From assembly GCA_003140315.1 (NCBI GenBank), contig PLJS01000090.1:1-50600 (forward strand): DNA of 50,600 bases. Reading direction: 5' to 3'. Both the position numbers and the translations under genes were made by a program. The stretch is from Hyphomicrobiales bacterium. GTDB lineage: Bacteria; Pseudomonadota; Alphaproteobacteria; Rhizobiales; Xanthobacteraceae. A model generated the notes under the pieces. It ran no database searches, was not told where the DNA came from, and was given only the letters and a program-made list of their open reading frames with translations. Positions 34,481 through 42,090 of the stretch are shown one piece after another (the stretch's first letter is position 1; every line of letters starts with the position of its first letter).

Positions 34481-35500
34481 ATGATACGAGAACTGCGGAT
34501 CGGGGTAGGGCGAAGCGACCGGACGCAGGCGATGATCGAGAGTCGCATCCGATTTGGCTCAGCCGACGCGGTCGTGGACTCCCCGTCGCACGAGGAACTA
34601 TTCCGTCGCGCGTTCGATCTTGAGCTTTATGACGTCGCGGAGCTCTCACTTTCCAACTTCATCGTCATGACCGCAGCGGGCCAGTGCGGATATGCGGCAC
34701 TACCGATTTTTACGTCGCGGATGTTTCGCCATTCGACAATCTATATCCGGACGGATCGCGGCATCAAGCAGCCGTCCGACCTCAAAGGAAGGACCATCGG
34801 CGTCCGCGAGTTCTCGAACACCGCAACCGTGACCGCCAAGGGACTTCTGAGCGACGTCTACAGTGTGCGCCAGCAGGATATTTCGTGGCGGTACGGTCCG
34901 GTTAATCCTGGCGAGGACCGCCCCATTCAGCGTCGCATCCCGCCGCGGATCGAGGCCGAGGCGATCGAGGTCGGCGAATGCCTGTCCGATCTTCTCGCGA
35001 CCGGTGCCTTGGATGCGATCATCGCTTATTCGCCGCCACGTTGCTTTCAAGAGCGCCAAGAACAGGTCGCGCGCTTGTTTCCGGACTACCGCGCTCACGA
35101 AATGTCCTATTTTTCGCGCTCCGGCGTCTTCCCCATCATGCACCTTCTCGGCATTCGCAGGTCGCTCGCGGACGATGCTGCTTTATGCGTTGACATTTGC
35201 GAGACATTCGAGCGCGCAAAGCAGGACGCTATGCGGGCACTCGAGCGCCTTGATGCCTTGCCGGTAATGCTGCCGTGGCTCAGCGCGTCGGTGCAAGATG
35301 TGCAGCGGGTCATGGGTCAAGACTACTGGCCATATGGCCTTGCCAGAAATCAAGCCGCATTGCTTGCGACGCTGCGTTGGCTTGCCGAGCAGGAGCTTAT
35401 CGAAACTGCACCGCGCCTCAATGATCTTTTTGCCGCACCATTGCAGACATGGGAGCCGCCGAGTGATCCGAACGACCATCAGGGAAACCCATATCCATGA
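34481..35500 (+). CDS. 4,5-dihydroxyphthalate decarboxylase-like protein
   Basis: Resembles 4,5-dihydroxyphthalate decarboxylases (Pht5-type), which are built on a periplasmic-binding-protein-like fold. Supporting blocks: Y-D-V-A-E-L-S-L-S (51-59), P-I-F-T-S-R-M-F-R-H-S (75-85), I-Y-I-R-T-D-R-G-I (87-95), G-V-F-P-I-M-H-L and the C-terminal D-Y-W-P-Y-G-L-A-R-N. There is no signal peptide, so a cytoplasmic enzyme is more likely than a transporter component, though the family is often annotated as ABC binding proteins. Length 339. It is followed by an ATGA overlap with the broken CnbZ-like gene. Role: decarboxylation of an aromatic or unsaturated diacid (inference). Confidence 0.75.
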   Translation: MIRELRIGVGRSDRTQAMIESRIRFGSADAVVDSPSHEELFRRAFDLELYDVAELSLSNFIVMTAAGQCGYAALPIFTSRMFRHSTIYIRTDRGIKQPSDLKGRTIGVREFSNTATVTAKGLLSDVYSVRQQDISWRYGPVNPGEDRPIQRRIPPRIEAEAIEVGECLSDLLATGALDAIIAYSPPRCFQERQEQVARLFPDYRAHEMSYFSRSGVFPIMHLLGIRRSLADDAALCVDICETFERAKQDAMRALERLDALPVMLPWLSASVQDVQRVMGQDYWPYGLARNQAALLATLRWLAEQELIETAPRLNDLFAAPLQTWEPPSDPNDHQGNPYP

Positions 35501-35820
35501 CCGACGTTTTGACCTCATCTCAGGGCGGCTACCGCTTCATAAAGGGCGTATTCCGGTATTCCGCCGGCGTGGCGGCGGAGCCGGGTTTCGAGATCGTGCG
35601 CGCCCGCTTTGCGAAGGTCTTGCCACTGGCCGAGGGATTCGCGCGCATCGAACGGCATTTGAGCGCGATCGGCCGACTGGTCTCGGCATTTTGCGCGTGC
35701 GAACTGCGCTCGCCCTAGCCGTTCCACGATGACGGGTTCCGCGACTTCAACCGGCGCTATGTGGAGCCGTTGCGAGGTTGGGATCTTATCCACGATGGCA
35801 TCAACCCGACTAAAATTCCC
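35497..35820 (+). pseudogene. CnbZ-like (2-aminomuconate-type deaminase) gene, nonsense codon and 3' truncation
   Basis: The frame starts by ATGA overlap with the preceding gene and shows blocks that I recognise from 2-amino-5-chloromuconate deaminase (CnbZ)-type proteins: G-G-Y-R-F-I-K-G-V-F, Y-S-A-G-V-A-A-E-P-G-F, L-A-E-G-F-A-R-I and F-C-A-C-E-L-R-S-P. A TAG follows at 35716-35718, but the same frame continues with family-like sequence (D-G-F-R-D-F-N-R-R-Y-V) until about 35810, where A-A-C-C-C-G runs into unrelated repeat DNA. Relatives are around 190 residues; the last third is gone. So the gene has both a nonsense codon and a cut end. Family assignment is from memory of motifs only. Confidence 0.6.
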
Positions 35821-35985
35821 TGATCCTCGATTTTCGATCCCTGCCGTCTCGAATAATTTCCCTGTTAATTATCGTAGGAAAATGCTCAAGAAGTCACCGC
35901 AGCACGGGGGTTTCTCGCTAGAGAAGCGGATGCTAAAGGGTCAAAAATCGCAAAATTCCCTGTATTTTTCCCTGTTACCAGGGAA
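35812..35985. repeat. TTCCCTG repeat cluster with hairpin at the island junction
   Basis: The string AAAATTCCCTG occurs at 35812-35822 and again at 35952-35962, with a variant AATTTCCCTGTTAATTA starting at 35855. The cluster ends in a perfect hairpin TTCCCTG-TTAC-CAGGGAA (35968-35985). It begins exactly where the CnbZ-like gene is cut. Similar TTCCCTGTTA elements occur beside integrated DNA in Bradyrhizobium genomes as far as I recall. Confidence 0.65.
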
Positions 35986-36069
35986 TTCGAGCGGGAGACC
36001 GGTTCGCACATGACTGCCTCCTCCACCACCGTTCTATTCGTGCTTTGATTTTTCAATTCTTTTTGCCGA

Positions 36070-36101
36070 AACTGTCAAACCAGACAGCAAGTTTGACAGT
36101 T
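36070..36101. repeat. Perfect 10-bp inverted repeat beside the recombinase remnant
   Basis: AACTGTCAAA (36070-36079) and TTTGACAGTT (36092-36101) are perfect inverted copies separated by 12 bases. The element lies 9 bp beyond the end of the recombinase remnant. It could be a core site of that recombinase or a terminator-like stem; it lacks the T-tract of a standard terminator on either strand. Confidence 0.6.
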
Positions 36102-36109
36102 ACTGTTCG

Positions 36110-36879
36110 CTATCTGGTCTTTTCCATCGCTGCGCGGGCGAGCCGCGCTTGGTCAGCCGTCTTGGTGTAACGCTGCACTTCACTCAAGCTAGCGTGGCCC
36201 GTGATCCAGCAATCTCATGTGTCGTGCATCCTGCCTCTGCAAGACGGCGCGCAGCAGCCTTGCGCAGTCCATGTGCGGAGCAGTGCGGAAGTCCCGCTTC
36301 ATTGCATCGGTCTCTAAACCAGTTGCCGAAGCCGGCCGCGCTGAACGGCTTACCGTTCTGCGTCGTCAAGAGCGTCAAGTGCTCGGCCGGCGTCTCGGCG
36401 ATGACCGCGGTAAGTACACGGTGGAGCGGGATCGCAAGCTCGATGCCAGTCTTTTGCTGGCGGACGTGCAGCACGCCATCGCGGATATGCTGATGGCCCA
36501 TTCGGACAACGTCACTGCGCCGCTGACCCGTGTGGAGCAGCAGCATCAGAGCCAAGCGCGCTCTCGTTCCCGCTTTGTGGCATGCCTGAAATTGCTCAAT
36601 CTCAACTTCCGTCCAAGCATGATAGCCGTCTGTTTTCAGGCTCGGAAGTTTTATGCCGATGGCCGGGTTGTCAGCACGCAAGCCAATCTCGACGGCGTAT
36701 TTCAACAAACCGCGGTTGGCCTTGAGCAAATGACGTGCGGCAAATCGTTTTTTTGATTTCAGCAGCGTGCTGATGTGCTGGCGCTGCAGCAGTGCGATGC
36801 GTTTGTCCCCGTGTTCAGAACGGAAGTGTTCCAAGATACCGCGCAGTGGCCGCTGCGTGCTCGGCGCGAGCGTCAGGAG
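36110..36879 (-). pseudogene. Tyrosine recombinase/phage-type integrase, truncated and frameshifted
   Basis: Site-specific recombinase of the XerC/phage integrase family. The open part (36834-36184) has the SAM-like core-binding end and the catalytic domain with Arg in T-G-Q-R-R-S-D and H-x-x-R in H-G-L-R-K. Near 36205 one base is missing; in the shifted frame the protein continues I-T-G-H-A-S-L-S-E-V-Q-R-Y-T-K, supplying the second His and the catalytic Tyr, and ends at 36110. At the other end family-like sequence (L-T-L-A-P-S-T-Q) runs back only to a TAG at 36880-36882, so about the first 80-100 residues are lost. Clearly dead. It marks integrated DNA next to the tRNA-Pro. Confidence 0.85.
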
Positions 36880-37073
36880 CTAAGCTGGAATCTGGGTGAC
36901 GACGTTTGATTGAAGGCGGCGTATCGAGGCGGGTGTCGAAGCCTGCCAGAACCTCCCCGAAAGGAGCGATACGCCATGTCGACGGTCAACGCCGCTTGTG
37001 CTTTTCCTCAGCACGAGCCTCGCCATCGGATTGTTCGTTCTGATCTACGCCATATCGTAAGAGGCCGCCCTAG
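36880..37073. other. Scar DNA without a sure gene
   Basis: Roughly 190 bases between the recombinase remnant and the zinc-ribbon gene. A 49-codon frame (36976-37125) has a good ribosome-binding site (AAAGGAG, 8 bases before ATG) but no recognisable product; another frame of the same stretch encodes a hydrophobic run without a start codon. I annotate neither as a gene. Confidence 0.4.
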
Positions 37074-37508
37074 TTGGCGACCTCGTCATTTCGACGGTTC
37101 CTCGCTCGCCGGTCCCAATCCCTAGCGGCTTGCCGACCAGCCGATTCCGGTGCGGAATTGCGCCATGCGCGCGAACCCCTCACGCCCCGCCAGCAACGCC
37201 GCGTCGAAGAGGCGGTGAGCAACGTCCACCCCGCCTATGGCCCCGATCTCCCCTTCGAACGGATCGCGATCAACCGAGGCGCGCTTTGCATCGAGTGCAA
37301 GGCGTGCGGGCGGCGCAGTGCGCTGACAGCGGAAAACTGCGCGCACGTCCGCATTGGCAACAGGACGCTCGTCAAGACGATGAAATTCCGGTGTCAGCGG
37401 CGCGGCTGCGGCTCGACCGAGGCGCGCCTTTACAACGCTCACACGTCGGACGAAGCCGCGATGTTCATCGCCGGTGATCGGATGCCAGATGGACGGCGGG
37501 TGGTGTGA
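37074..37508 (+). CDS. Small zinc-ribbon hypothetical protein
   Basis: Not a family I can name. The C-terminal half has a clear zinc-ribbon pattern: C75-x2-C78 (E-C-K-A-C-G-R) and C107-x4-C112 (F-R-C-Q-R-R-G-C-G-S), with C72 and C89 nearby, and a conserved-looking tail. Length up to 144, but the start is uncertain: the frame opens with TTG at 37074 and the first 40 residues look non-coding, while a GTG at 37215 would give a compact 97-residue protein. It lies within the scar between recombinase remnant and tRNA-Pro. A nucleic-acid or protein contact through the ribbon is a guess. Confidence 0.55.
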   Translation: MATSSFRRFLARRSQSLAACRPADSGAELRHAREPLTPRQQRRVEEAVSNVHPAYGPDLPFERIAINRGALCIECKACGRRSALTAENCAHVRIGNRTLVKTMKFRCQRRGCGSTEARLYNAHTSDEAAMFIAGDRMPDGRRVV

Positions 37509-37642
37509 GGGGGGCTACCGCGCGCCTATGTCCTCGCGCGGCTCAGAGAACACTCTTATCCCAGGGGGACCTTTTCTGTCGCGCAATCTGTCGCACAAAC
37601 GGTCTGGTGAACTTGCGAAAGCTTCCAAGTATCTGAAATGAT

Positions 37643-37721
37643 TGGTCGGAGTGGCAGGATTTGAACCTGCGACCCCCTCGTCCCGAACGAGGTGCGCGCC
37701 GCACCGCTGTGCCGACTTCCG
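37643..37721 (-). tRNA. tRNA-Pro(CGG)-like: intact 3' part, degenerate 5' part
   Basis: Read on the minus strand, the 3' part is textbook: anticodon arm CCTCG-TTCGGGA-CGAGG with anticodon CGG, T-arm GCAGG-TTCAAAT-CCTGC, acceptor strand CACTCCG, then A and an encoded CCA. The 5' part does not match: it begins CGGAAGT, pairing at only the first four acceptor positions, and the D-stem (GCAC against GCGC) has a mismatch and an enlarged loop. An integration or deletion event that kept only the 3' part of the gene, a usual attachment-site remnant, explains this. A poorly folded but working tRNA is less likely. Another tRNA-Pro(CGG) would then be needed elsewhere. Confidence 0.65.
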
Positions 37722-37856
37722 TGCGGCGGATGTGCGCCACCCGAACCGGTTTCATGTTTTACAATTGGCCGGGCCGTTCCGGTCCCGTTCATGCCAATCC
37801 GGCCAATCGCTGGAAAACGCTTGTCGTTGAAATTTCGAGGGAAACCGCCTCAAAGA

Positions 37857-39068
37857 TTAATCGTCCAATTTAACGATTTGGCACGGCTCGCCGGCCGCTG
37901 CCGGGGTTGCAAAAGGGGCCCGGATCACAAGGCAATCTGCTTGCGCCAGCGGGGTGAGCATCGAGGAATCCTGTACCGGGAACGGCGTCGCAACGAGCGA
38001 GCCGTCTGCGTCGCGTGTGAGCGTCGCGCGGAGGTAATCCTGGCGTTCGTCGTTCGCCAGCAGTGCCCGGCCGAGCGCGGCGGATTCCGATCGCGGCTCA
38101 AGGTCGTGGCGGCCCGACAGGCGCCGGATCAGCGGGCTCAGGAACAGCACCGAGCACACGTAGGCCGAGACCGGATTACCCGGCAGTCCGAGCACCCGCA
38201 TCGCGCCGAGCGTCCCTGAGAGCAGCGGCTTGCCGGGCCGCACCGCGACCTTCCAGAACGCGAGCGCGAGGCCTTCGGCGGCGAGCGCGGGCTGCACCAG
38301 GTCATAATCGCCGACCGACGCGCCTCCGGCCGTCACCAGCACGTCGGCGCCGGCATCGCGCGCGCGGCGCACGCCCAGAACCGTCTCGTCGAGCCGGTCG
38401 GGCAGGATGCCGAGGTCGATCGGTTCGGCGCCTTCGCGGCGGATCACGGCAGCGAGCGCAAACGCATTCGAGTGGATGATCTGGCCCGGGCCGGGCTCGG
38501 TGCCGGGCGGCACCAGCTCGTCGCCGGTCGCGACCAGCGCGATCTTCGGGCGGCGGTGCACCGGCACCGAGGGATGGTTCATCGCCGCGGCGAGCGCGAC
38601 GTCGCGGCCGGTGAGCCGGCGTCCTTTCCGCAACAGCACCGCGCCTTGCCGGAAATCGAGGCCGGCGACGCGGACGTTCTTTCCGTGTCCCGAAGACTTC
38701 GTCACGACGACATGCTCGCCGTCGCGGGTGGTGTTCTCCTGGATCACGACGGTGTCGGTGCCGGCCGGCAGCACGCCGCCGGTGAAGATGCGGGCGGCTT
38801 GGCCCGCTCGAAGAGTGACCGCGAGCGGCCGGCCGGCCGCGACTTCGCCGACGAGCGTCAGTCGTGCGGGCGCGCTCGCGACATCGGCCGCGCGCACCGC
38901 GTAGCCGTCCATCGCCGAGATATCGGCGGGCGGCTGCGTGCGCCGGCTCGCCAGATCCTCGGCGAGCACGCGGCCTTCGGCGAGCGCGAGCGGCACGCTC
39001 TCGGCCGGCAATGGCTTGGCGCCCTCGAGCACGCGGGCGAGCGCTTCGGCGACCGAGATGAGCGCCAT
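37857..39068 (-). CDS. moeA: Molybdopterin molybdenumtransferase MoeA
   Basis: Inserts molybdate into adenylylated molybdopterin in the last step of molybdenum cofactor synthesis (cytoplasm). Blocks in order: S-A-M-D-G-Y-A near residue 50, the E-V-A-A-G-R-P segment near 75, I-F-T-G-G-V-L-P-A-G-T-D near 93, V-A-T-G-D-E-L (180s) and T-A-G-G-A-S-V-G-D-Y-D, then L-P-G-N-P-V-S. Length 403 is typical. One base after the moaC stop, so the two are co-transcribed at the end of the trp run. In relatives lexA normally follows; here the scar region follows instead. Confidence 0.96.
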   Translation of the reverse strand: MALISVAEALARVLEGAKPLPAESVPLALAEGRVLAEDLASRRTQPPADISAMDGYAVRAADVASAPARLTLVGEVAAGRPLAVTLRAGQAARIFTGGVLPAGTDTVVIQENTTRDGEHVVVTKSSGHGKNVRVAGLDFRQGAVLLRKGRRLTGRDVALAAAMNHPSVPVHRRPKIALVATGDELVPPGTEPGPGQIIHSNAFALAAVIRREGAEPIDLGILPDRLDETVLGVRRARDAGADVLVTAGGASVGDYDLVQPALAAEGLALAFWKVAVRPGKPLLSGTLGAMRVLGLPGNPVSAYVCSVLFLSPLIRRLSGRHDLEPRSESAALGRALLANDERQDYLRATLTRDADGSLVATPFPVQDSSMLTPLAQADCLVIRAPFATPAAAGEPCQIVKLDD

Positions 39069-39069
39069 C

Positions 39070-39552
39070 TCAGCCTCCCTTGGCGCGATAGACGCCAGAT
39101 TTGCCGCCGCGCTTCTCGACGAGATGAATGCCCTCGATGCGCATGCCGCGCTCCACGGCCTTCACCATGTCGTAGATCGTGAGGCACGCGATGGACACGG
39201 CGGTGAGCGCCTCCATCTCGACGCCGGTCGGGCCTGAGACCTTTACCGTCGCGCGGACGACGAGGCCGGGCGGGCGTCGCTGCGGCTCGATGTCGACCTC
39301 AACCTTCGAGAGCGCGAGCGGATGGCACAGCGGGATCAACTCGTGCGTCTTCTTCGCCGCCATGATGCCGGCGATGCGGGCGGCGCCGAGCACGTCGCCC
39401 TTCTTGGCATCACCCTTGAGCACGACGGCGAGCGTTGCCGCGCTCAAGACGACGCGGCCTTCCGCGACCGCGACGCGCTCCGTCGCGGCCTTGCCGGAAA
39501 CGTCGACCATGCGGGCTTCGCCGCGCCGGCCGAGATGCGTGAGCTTGCCCAT
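39070..39552 (-). CDS. moaC: Cyclic pyranopterin monophosphate synthase MoaC
   Basis: Second enzyme of molybdenum cofactor synthesis, forming cyclic pyranopterin monophosphate. Recognised by M-V-D-V-S-G-K (15-21), [15 protein letters not shown] with the conserved His residues near 70-77, and [11 protein letters not shown]. Length 160 is standard. Lies 2 bp from trpC and 1 bp from moeA. Confidence 0.96.
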   Translation of the reverse strand: MGKLTHLGRRGEARMVDVSGKAATERVAVAEGRVVLSAATLAVVLKGDAKKGDVLGAARIAGIMAAKKTHELIPLCHPLALSKVEVDIEPQRRPPGLVVRATVKVSGPTGVEMEALTAVSIACLTIYDMVKAVERGMRIEGIHLVEKRGGKSGVYRAKGG

Positions 39553-39554
39553 TG

Positions 39555-40373
39555 TTACCCGGCGGCTGTCATCCGTGCGGGGTCGCGCGCGAGCAGCGCT
39601 TGGGTCGCGGAGGCAACATCTTGGGTCCGCATGAGGCTTTCGCCGATCAGGAAGGTCGAGACGCCGGCTTTTTCGAGCCGTGCCAGATCGGCCGGTGTGA
39701 ACAGCCCACTCTCGCCGACCACCACATAGCCTGGCGGGATCAGCGGTGCGAGACGCTCGGTCGTCGCCAGCGTGGTCTCGAAGGTCTTGAGGTTGCGATT
39801 GTTGATGCCGATCAGGCGAGACTTGAGCCGCAGCGCGCGTTCGAGCTCGGCGTCGTCGTGCACCTCGATCAGCACGTCCATGCCGTAGGCGAAGGCGGCA
39901 TCTTCGAGATCGTTTGCCGCCGCATCATCGACACCCGCCATGATGATCAGGATGCAGTCGGCGCCCCATGCGCGCGCCTCGGCCACCTGATAGGGCTCGT
40001 ACATGAAGTCCTTGCGCAGCACAGGCAGCGCAGTCGCGGCGCGGGCGGTCGTCAGAAATTCAGGTTTGCCCTGGAACGACGGCGCGTCGGTCAGCACCGA
40101 GAGGCACGCGGCGCCGCCCGCCTCATAGGCGCGCGCGAGCGCCGGCGGATCGAAGTCGGCGCGGATCAGGCCGCGCGAGGGGCTCGCCTTCTTGATCTCT
40201 GCGATCAGCGCATAGTGTCCGTCCGCGAGCTTGGCCTTGATGGCGGCGAGGAAGCCGCGCCGCGCCGACGCGGCCTTCGCGGCCCGCTCGACCTCTGCCA
40301 GAGGGCGCGCGGCTTTCGCCACCGCGATCTCCTCGCGCTTGTAGGCTTCGATCTTGGCGAGGATGTCGGCCAT
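39555..40373 (-). CDS. trpC: Indole-3-glycerol-phosphate synthase TrpC
   Basis: Closes the indole ring in tryptophan synthesis. TIM-barrel protein with [11 protein letters not shown] (about 58-68, containing the catalytic Lys), L-R-K-D-F (near 119), I-G-I-N-N-R-N-L (near 185) and V-G-E-S-G-L. Length 272. Ordered trpG, trpD, trpC, moaC, moeA with gaps of 12 bp or less between most of them. Confidence 0.97.
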   Translation of the reverse strand: MADILAKIEAYKREEIAVAKAARPLAEVERAAKAASARRGFLAAIKAKLADGHYALIAEIKKASPSRGLIRADFDPPALARAYEAGGAACLSVLTDAPSFQGKPEFLTTARAATALPVLRKDFMYEPYQVAEARAWGADCILIIMAGVDDAAANDLEDAAFAYGMDVLIEVHDDAELERALRLKSRLIGINNRNLKTFETTLATTERLAPLIPPGYVVVGESGLFTPADLARLEKAGVSTFLIGESLMRTQDVASATQALLARDPARMTAAG

Positions 40374-40385
40374 GATGAAATAATA

Positions 40386-41399
40386 TCAGGCGTTTGAGAC
40401 GGCGATGAGGCGATCGAGCCGGCCTTCGGCTTCGGCGCTGTCGACCGACTTGGTAGCGACCGCGACGGCTTCCTTCAGATCCTTCGCCTTGCCGGCGACC
40501 ACGATCGCGGCGGCCGCATTGAGGATCGCGACATCGCGGTACGGGCCTTTTTTGCCGCGCAGCACGTCCATGAGCGCGGCCGCGTTCGCCTCGGCATCGC
40601 CGCCGCGCAAGTCTTCCGGCTTGGCTTTGGCGAGCCCCACGTCCTCCGGCTTGATCTCGAATGTCGTCACCTTGCCGTTTTCCAGCGCCGCGACGGCGGT
40701 CGGTCCCGACGTCGTGATCTCATCCAGGCCATCGGAGCCGTGCACCACATAGGCGCGTTCGCTCCCAAGGTTCTTCAGCACATTCGCGAGCGGCTCGACC
40801 CATTGGCGCGAGAACACGCCGACCATCTGGCGCTTGACGCCGGCCGGATTGGAGAGGGGTCCCAGCAGGTTGAAGATCGTGCGCGTGCCGAGCTCGACGC
40901 GGGTCGGCCCGACATGCTTCATCGCCGGATGATGCGCGGGCGCGAACATGAAGCCGATCCCGGCCTCATTGATGCAGCGGCTGATCGCCTCCGGCGGAAG
41001 ATCGATCTTCACGCCCAGCGCGCCGAGCACGTCAGCGGCCCCGGAGCGCGAGGAGAGCGCGCGGTTGCCGTGCTTTGCGACCGGCACGCCGGCGCCTGCC
41101 ACGATGAAGGCCGCGCAGGTCGAGATGTTGTAGGAGCCGGACGCATCGCCGCCGGTGCCGACCACGTCGATCGCGCCGGCGGGCGCTTCCACGCGCAGCA
41201 TCTTGGCGCGCATCGTCGTGACGGCGCCGGTAATCTCATCGACGGTCTCGCCGCGCATGCGCAGCCCCATCAGGAGGCCGCCCATCTGCGAGGGCGTCGC
41301 CTCGCCCGACATCATGCGATCAAACGCACTCGCGGATTCCTCGCGCGTCAGGCTCGCGCCGGTCGCGACCTTGCCGATGAGCGTCCTGAAATCGTCCAT
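40386..41399 (-). CDS. trpD: Anthranilate phosphoribosyltransferase TrpD
   Basis: Joins anthranilate and PRPP. The PRPP site [14 protein letters not shown] is at about residues 80-93, [12 protein letters not shown] near 108, and a G-P-L-S-N-P segment further on. Length 337. It is separated from trpG by 9 bp and from trpC by 12 bp. Confidence 0.97.
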   Translation of the reverse strand: MDDFRTLIGKVATGASLTREESASAFDRMMSGEATPSQMGGLLMGLRMRGETVDEITGAVTTMRAKMLRVEAPAGAIDVVGTGGDASGSYNISTCAAFIVAGAGVPVAKHGNRALSSRSGAADVLGALGVKIDLPPEAISRCINEAGIGFMFAPAHHPAMKHVGPTRVELGTRTIFNLLGPLSNPAGVKRQMVGVFSRQWVEPLANVLKNLGSERAYVVHGSDGLDEITTSGPTAVAALENGKVTTFEIKPEDVGLAKAKPEDLRGGDAEANAAALMDVLRGKKGPYRDVAILNAAAAIVVAGKAKDLKEAVAVATKSVDSAEAEGRLDRLIAVSNA

Positions 41400-41408
41400 G
41401 ACGCTTCC

Positions 41409-42023
41409 CTAATGCGCGCGCGGGGCCGGACGCCGCCCGGTCGTGGCGTTCCAGTCGGCGGCGAGATCGAGAAAATTCTTCAGCATCAGATGGCCATGCT
41501 CGGAGGCGATGCTTTCGGGATGGAATTGGACGCCATGCACCGGCAACGTTGTATGCGCGAGACCCATGACGAGCCGGTCGCCGGTCTCGGCCGTCACGGC
41601 GAGCGCGTCCGGCATGCTGGCGCGCTCGACCACGAGCGAATGATAGCGCGTCGCCCGGAACGGCCCGTTGATGCCGCGGAACACGCCCTGGCCCTGGTGC
41701 GTGACTTCGGAGAGCTTGCCGTGCACCGGCACTGGCGCGCGCACGACCGCGCCGCCAAAAGCCTGGCCGATCGCCTGGTGGCCGAGACAAACGCCGAGGA
41801 TCGGGATCGTCGGAGCCGCCTTGTCGATCAGGTCGAGGCAGATGCCGGCTTCGTTCGGCGTGCAGGGGCCGGGCGAGAGCACGATCGCGTCCGGGTCGGC
41901 GGCGATCACGTCATCCGTCGTGATCTTGTCGTTGCGATGCACGACGATTTCGGCCCCAAGCTCGCCGAAATAGTGGACGAGGTTGAAGGTGAAGCTATCG
42001 TAGTTGTCGATCAGAACGATCAT
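41409..42023 (-). CDS. trpG: Anthranilate synthase component II (glutamine amidotransferase) TrpG
   Basis: Supplies ammonia from glutamine to TrpE. Class I amidotransferase: M-I-V-L-I-D-N-Y-D-S-F-T start, nucleophile C79 in G-V-C-L-G-H-Q, and the H/E pair in V-Q-F-H-P-E-S. I start at the ATG of 42023, where the family begins; an upstream start adds seven unrelated residues. Length 204. Its partner trpE is 2.1 kb upstream, with a TRAP permease pair between. Confidence 0.96.
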   Translation of the reverse strand: MIVLIDNYDSFTFNLVHYFGELGAEIVVHRNDKITTDDVIAADPDAIVLSPGPCTPNEAGICLDLIDKAAPTIPILGVCLGHQAIGQAFGGAVVRAPVPVHGKLSEVTHQGQGVFRGINGPFRATRYHSLVVERASMPDALAVTAETGDRLVMGLAHTTLPVHGVQFHPESIASEHGHLMLKNFLDLAADWNATTGRRPAPRAH

Positions 42024-42090
42024 CAGGGCCGCCCGGAGGTCCAAGGGGTCTTAGTTGGCCGGGTTTGGACGGTCAAGCAAGCGAACGCCG

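Noticed and set aside
35812-36101. A CRISPR array at the short repeats
   Set aside because: The repeats are too short, irregularly spaced and too few, and no cas genes are present.
36976-37125. A 49-codon frame with a good ribosome-binding site
   Set aside because: No similarity recognised, odd composition and overlap with the zinc-ribbon frame; not enough to call a gene.
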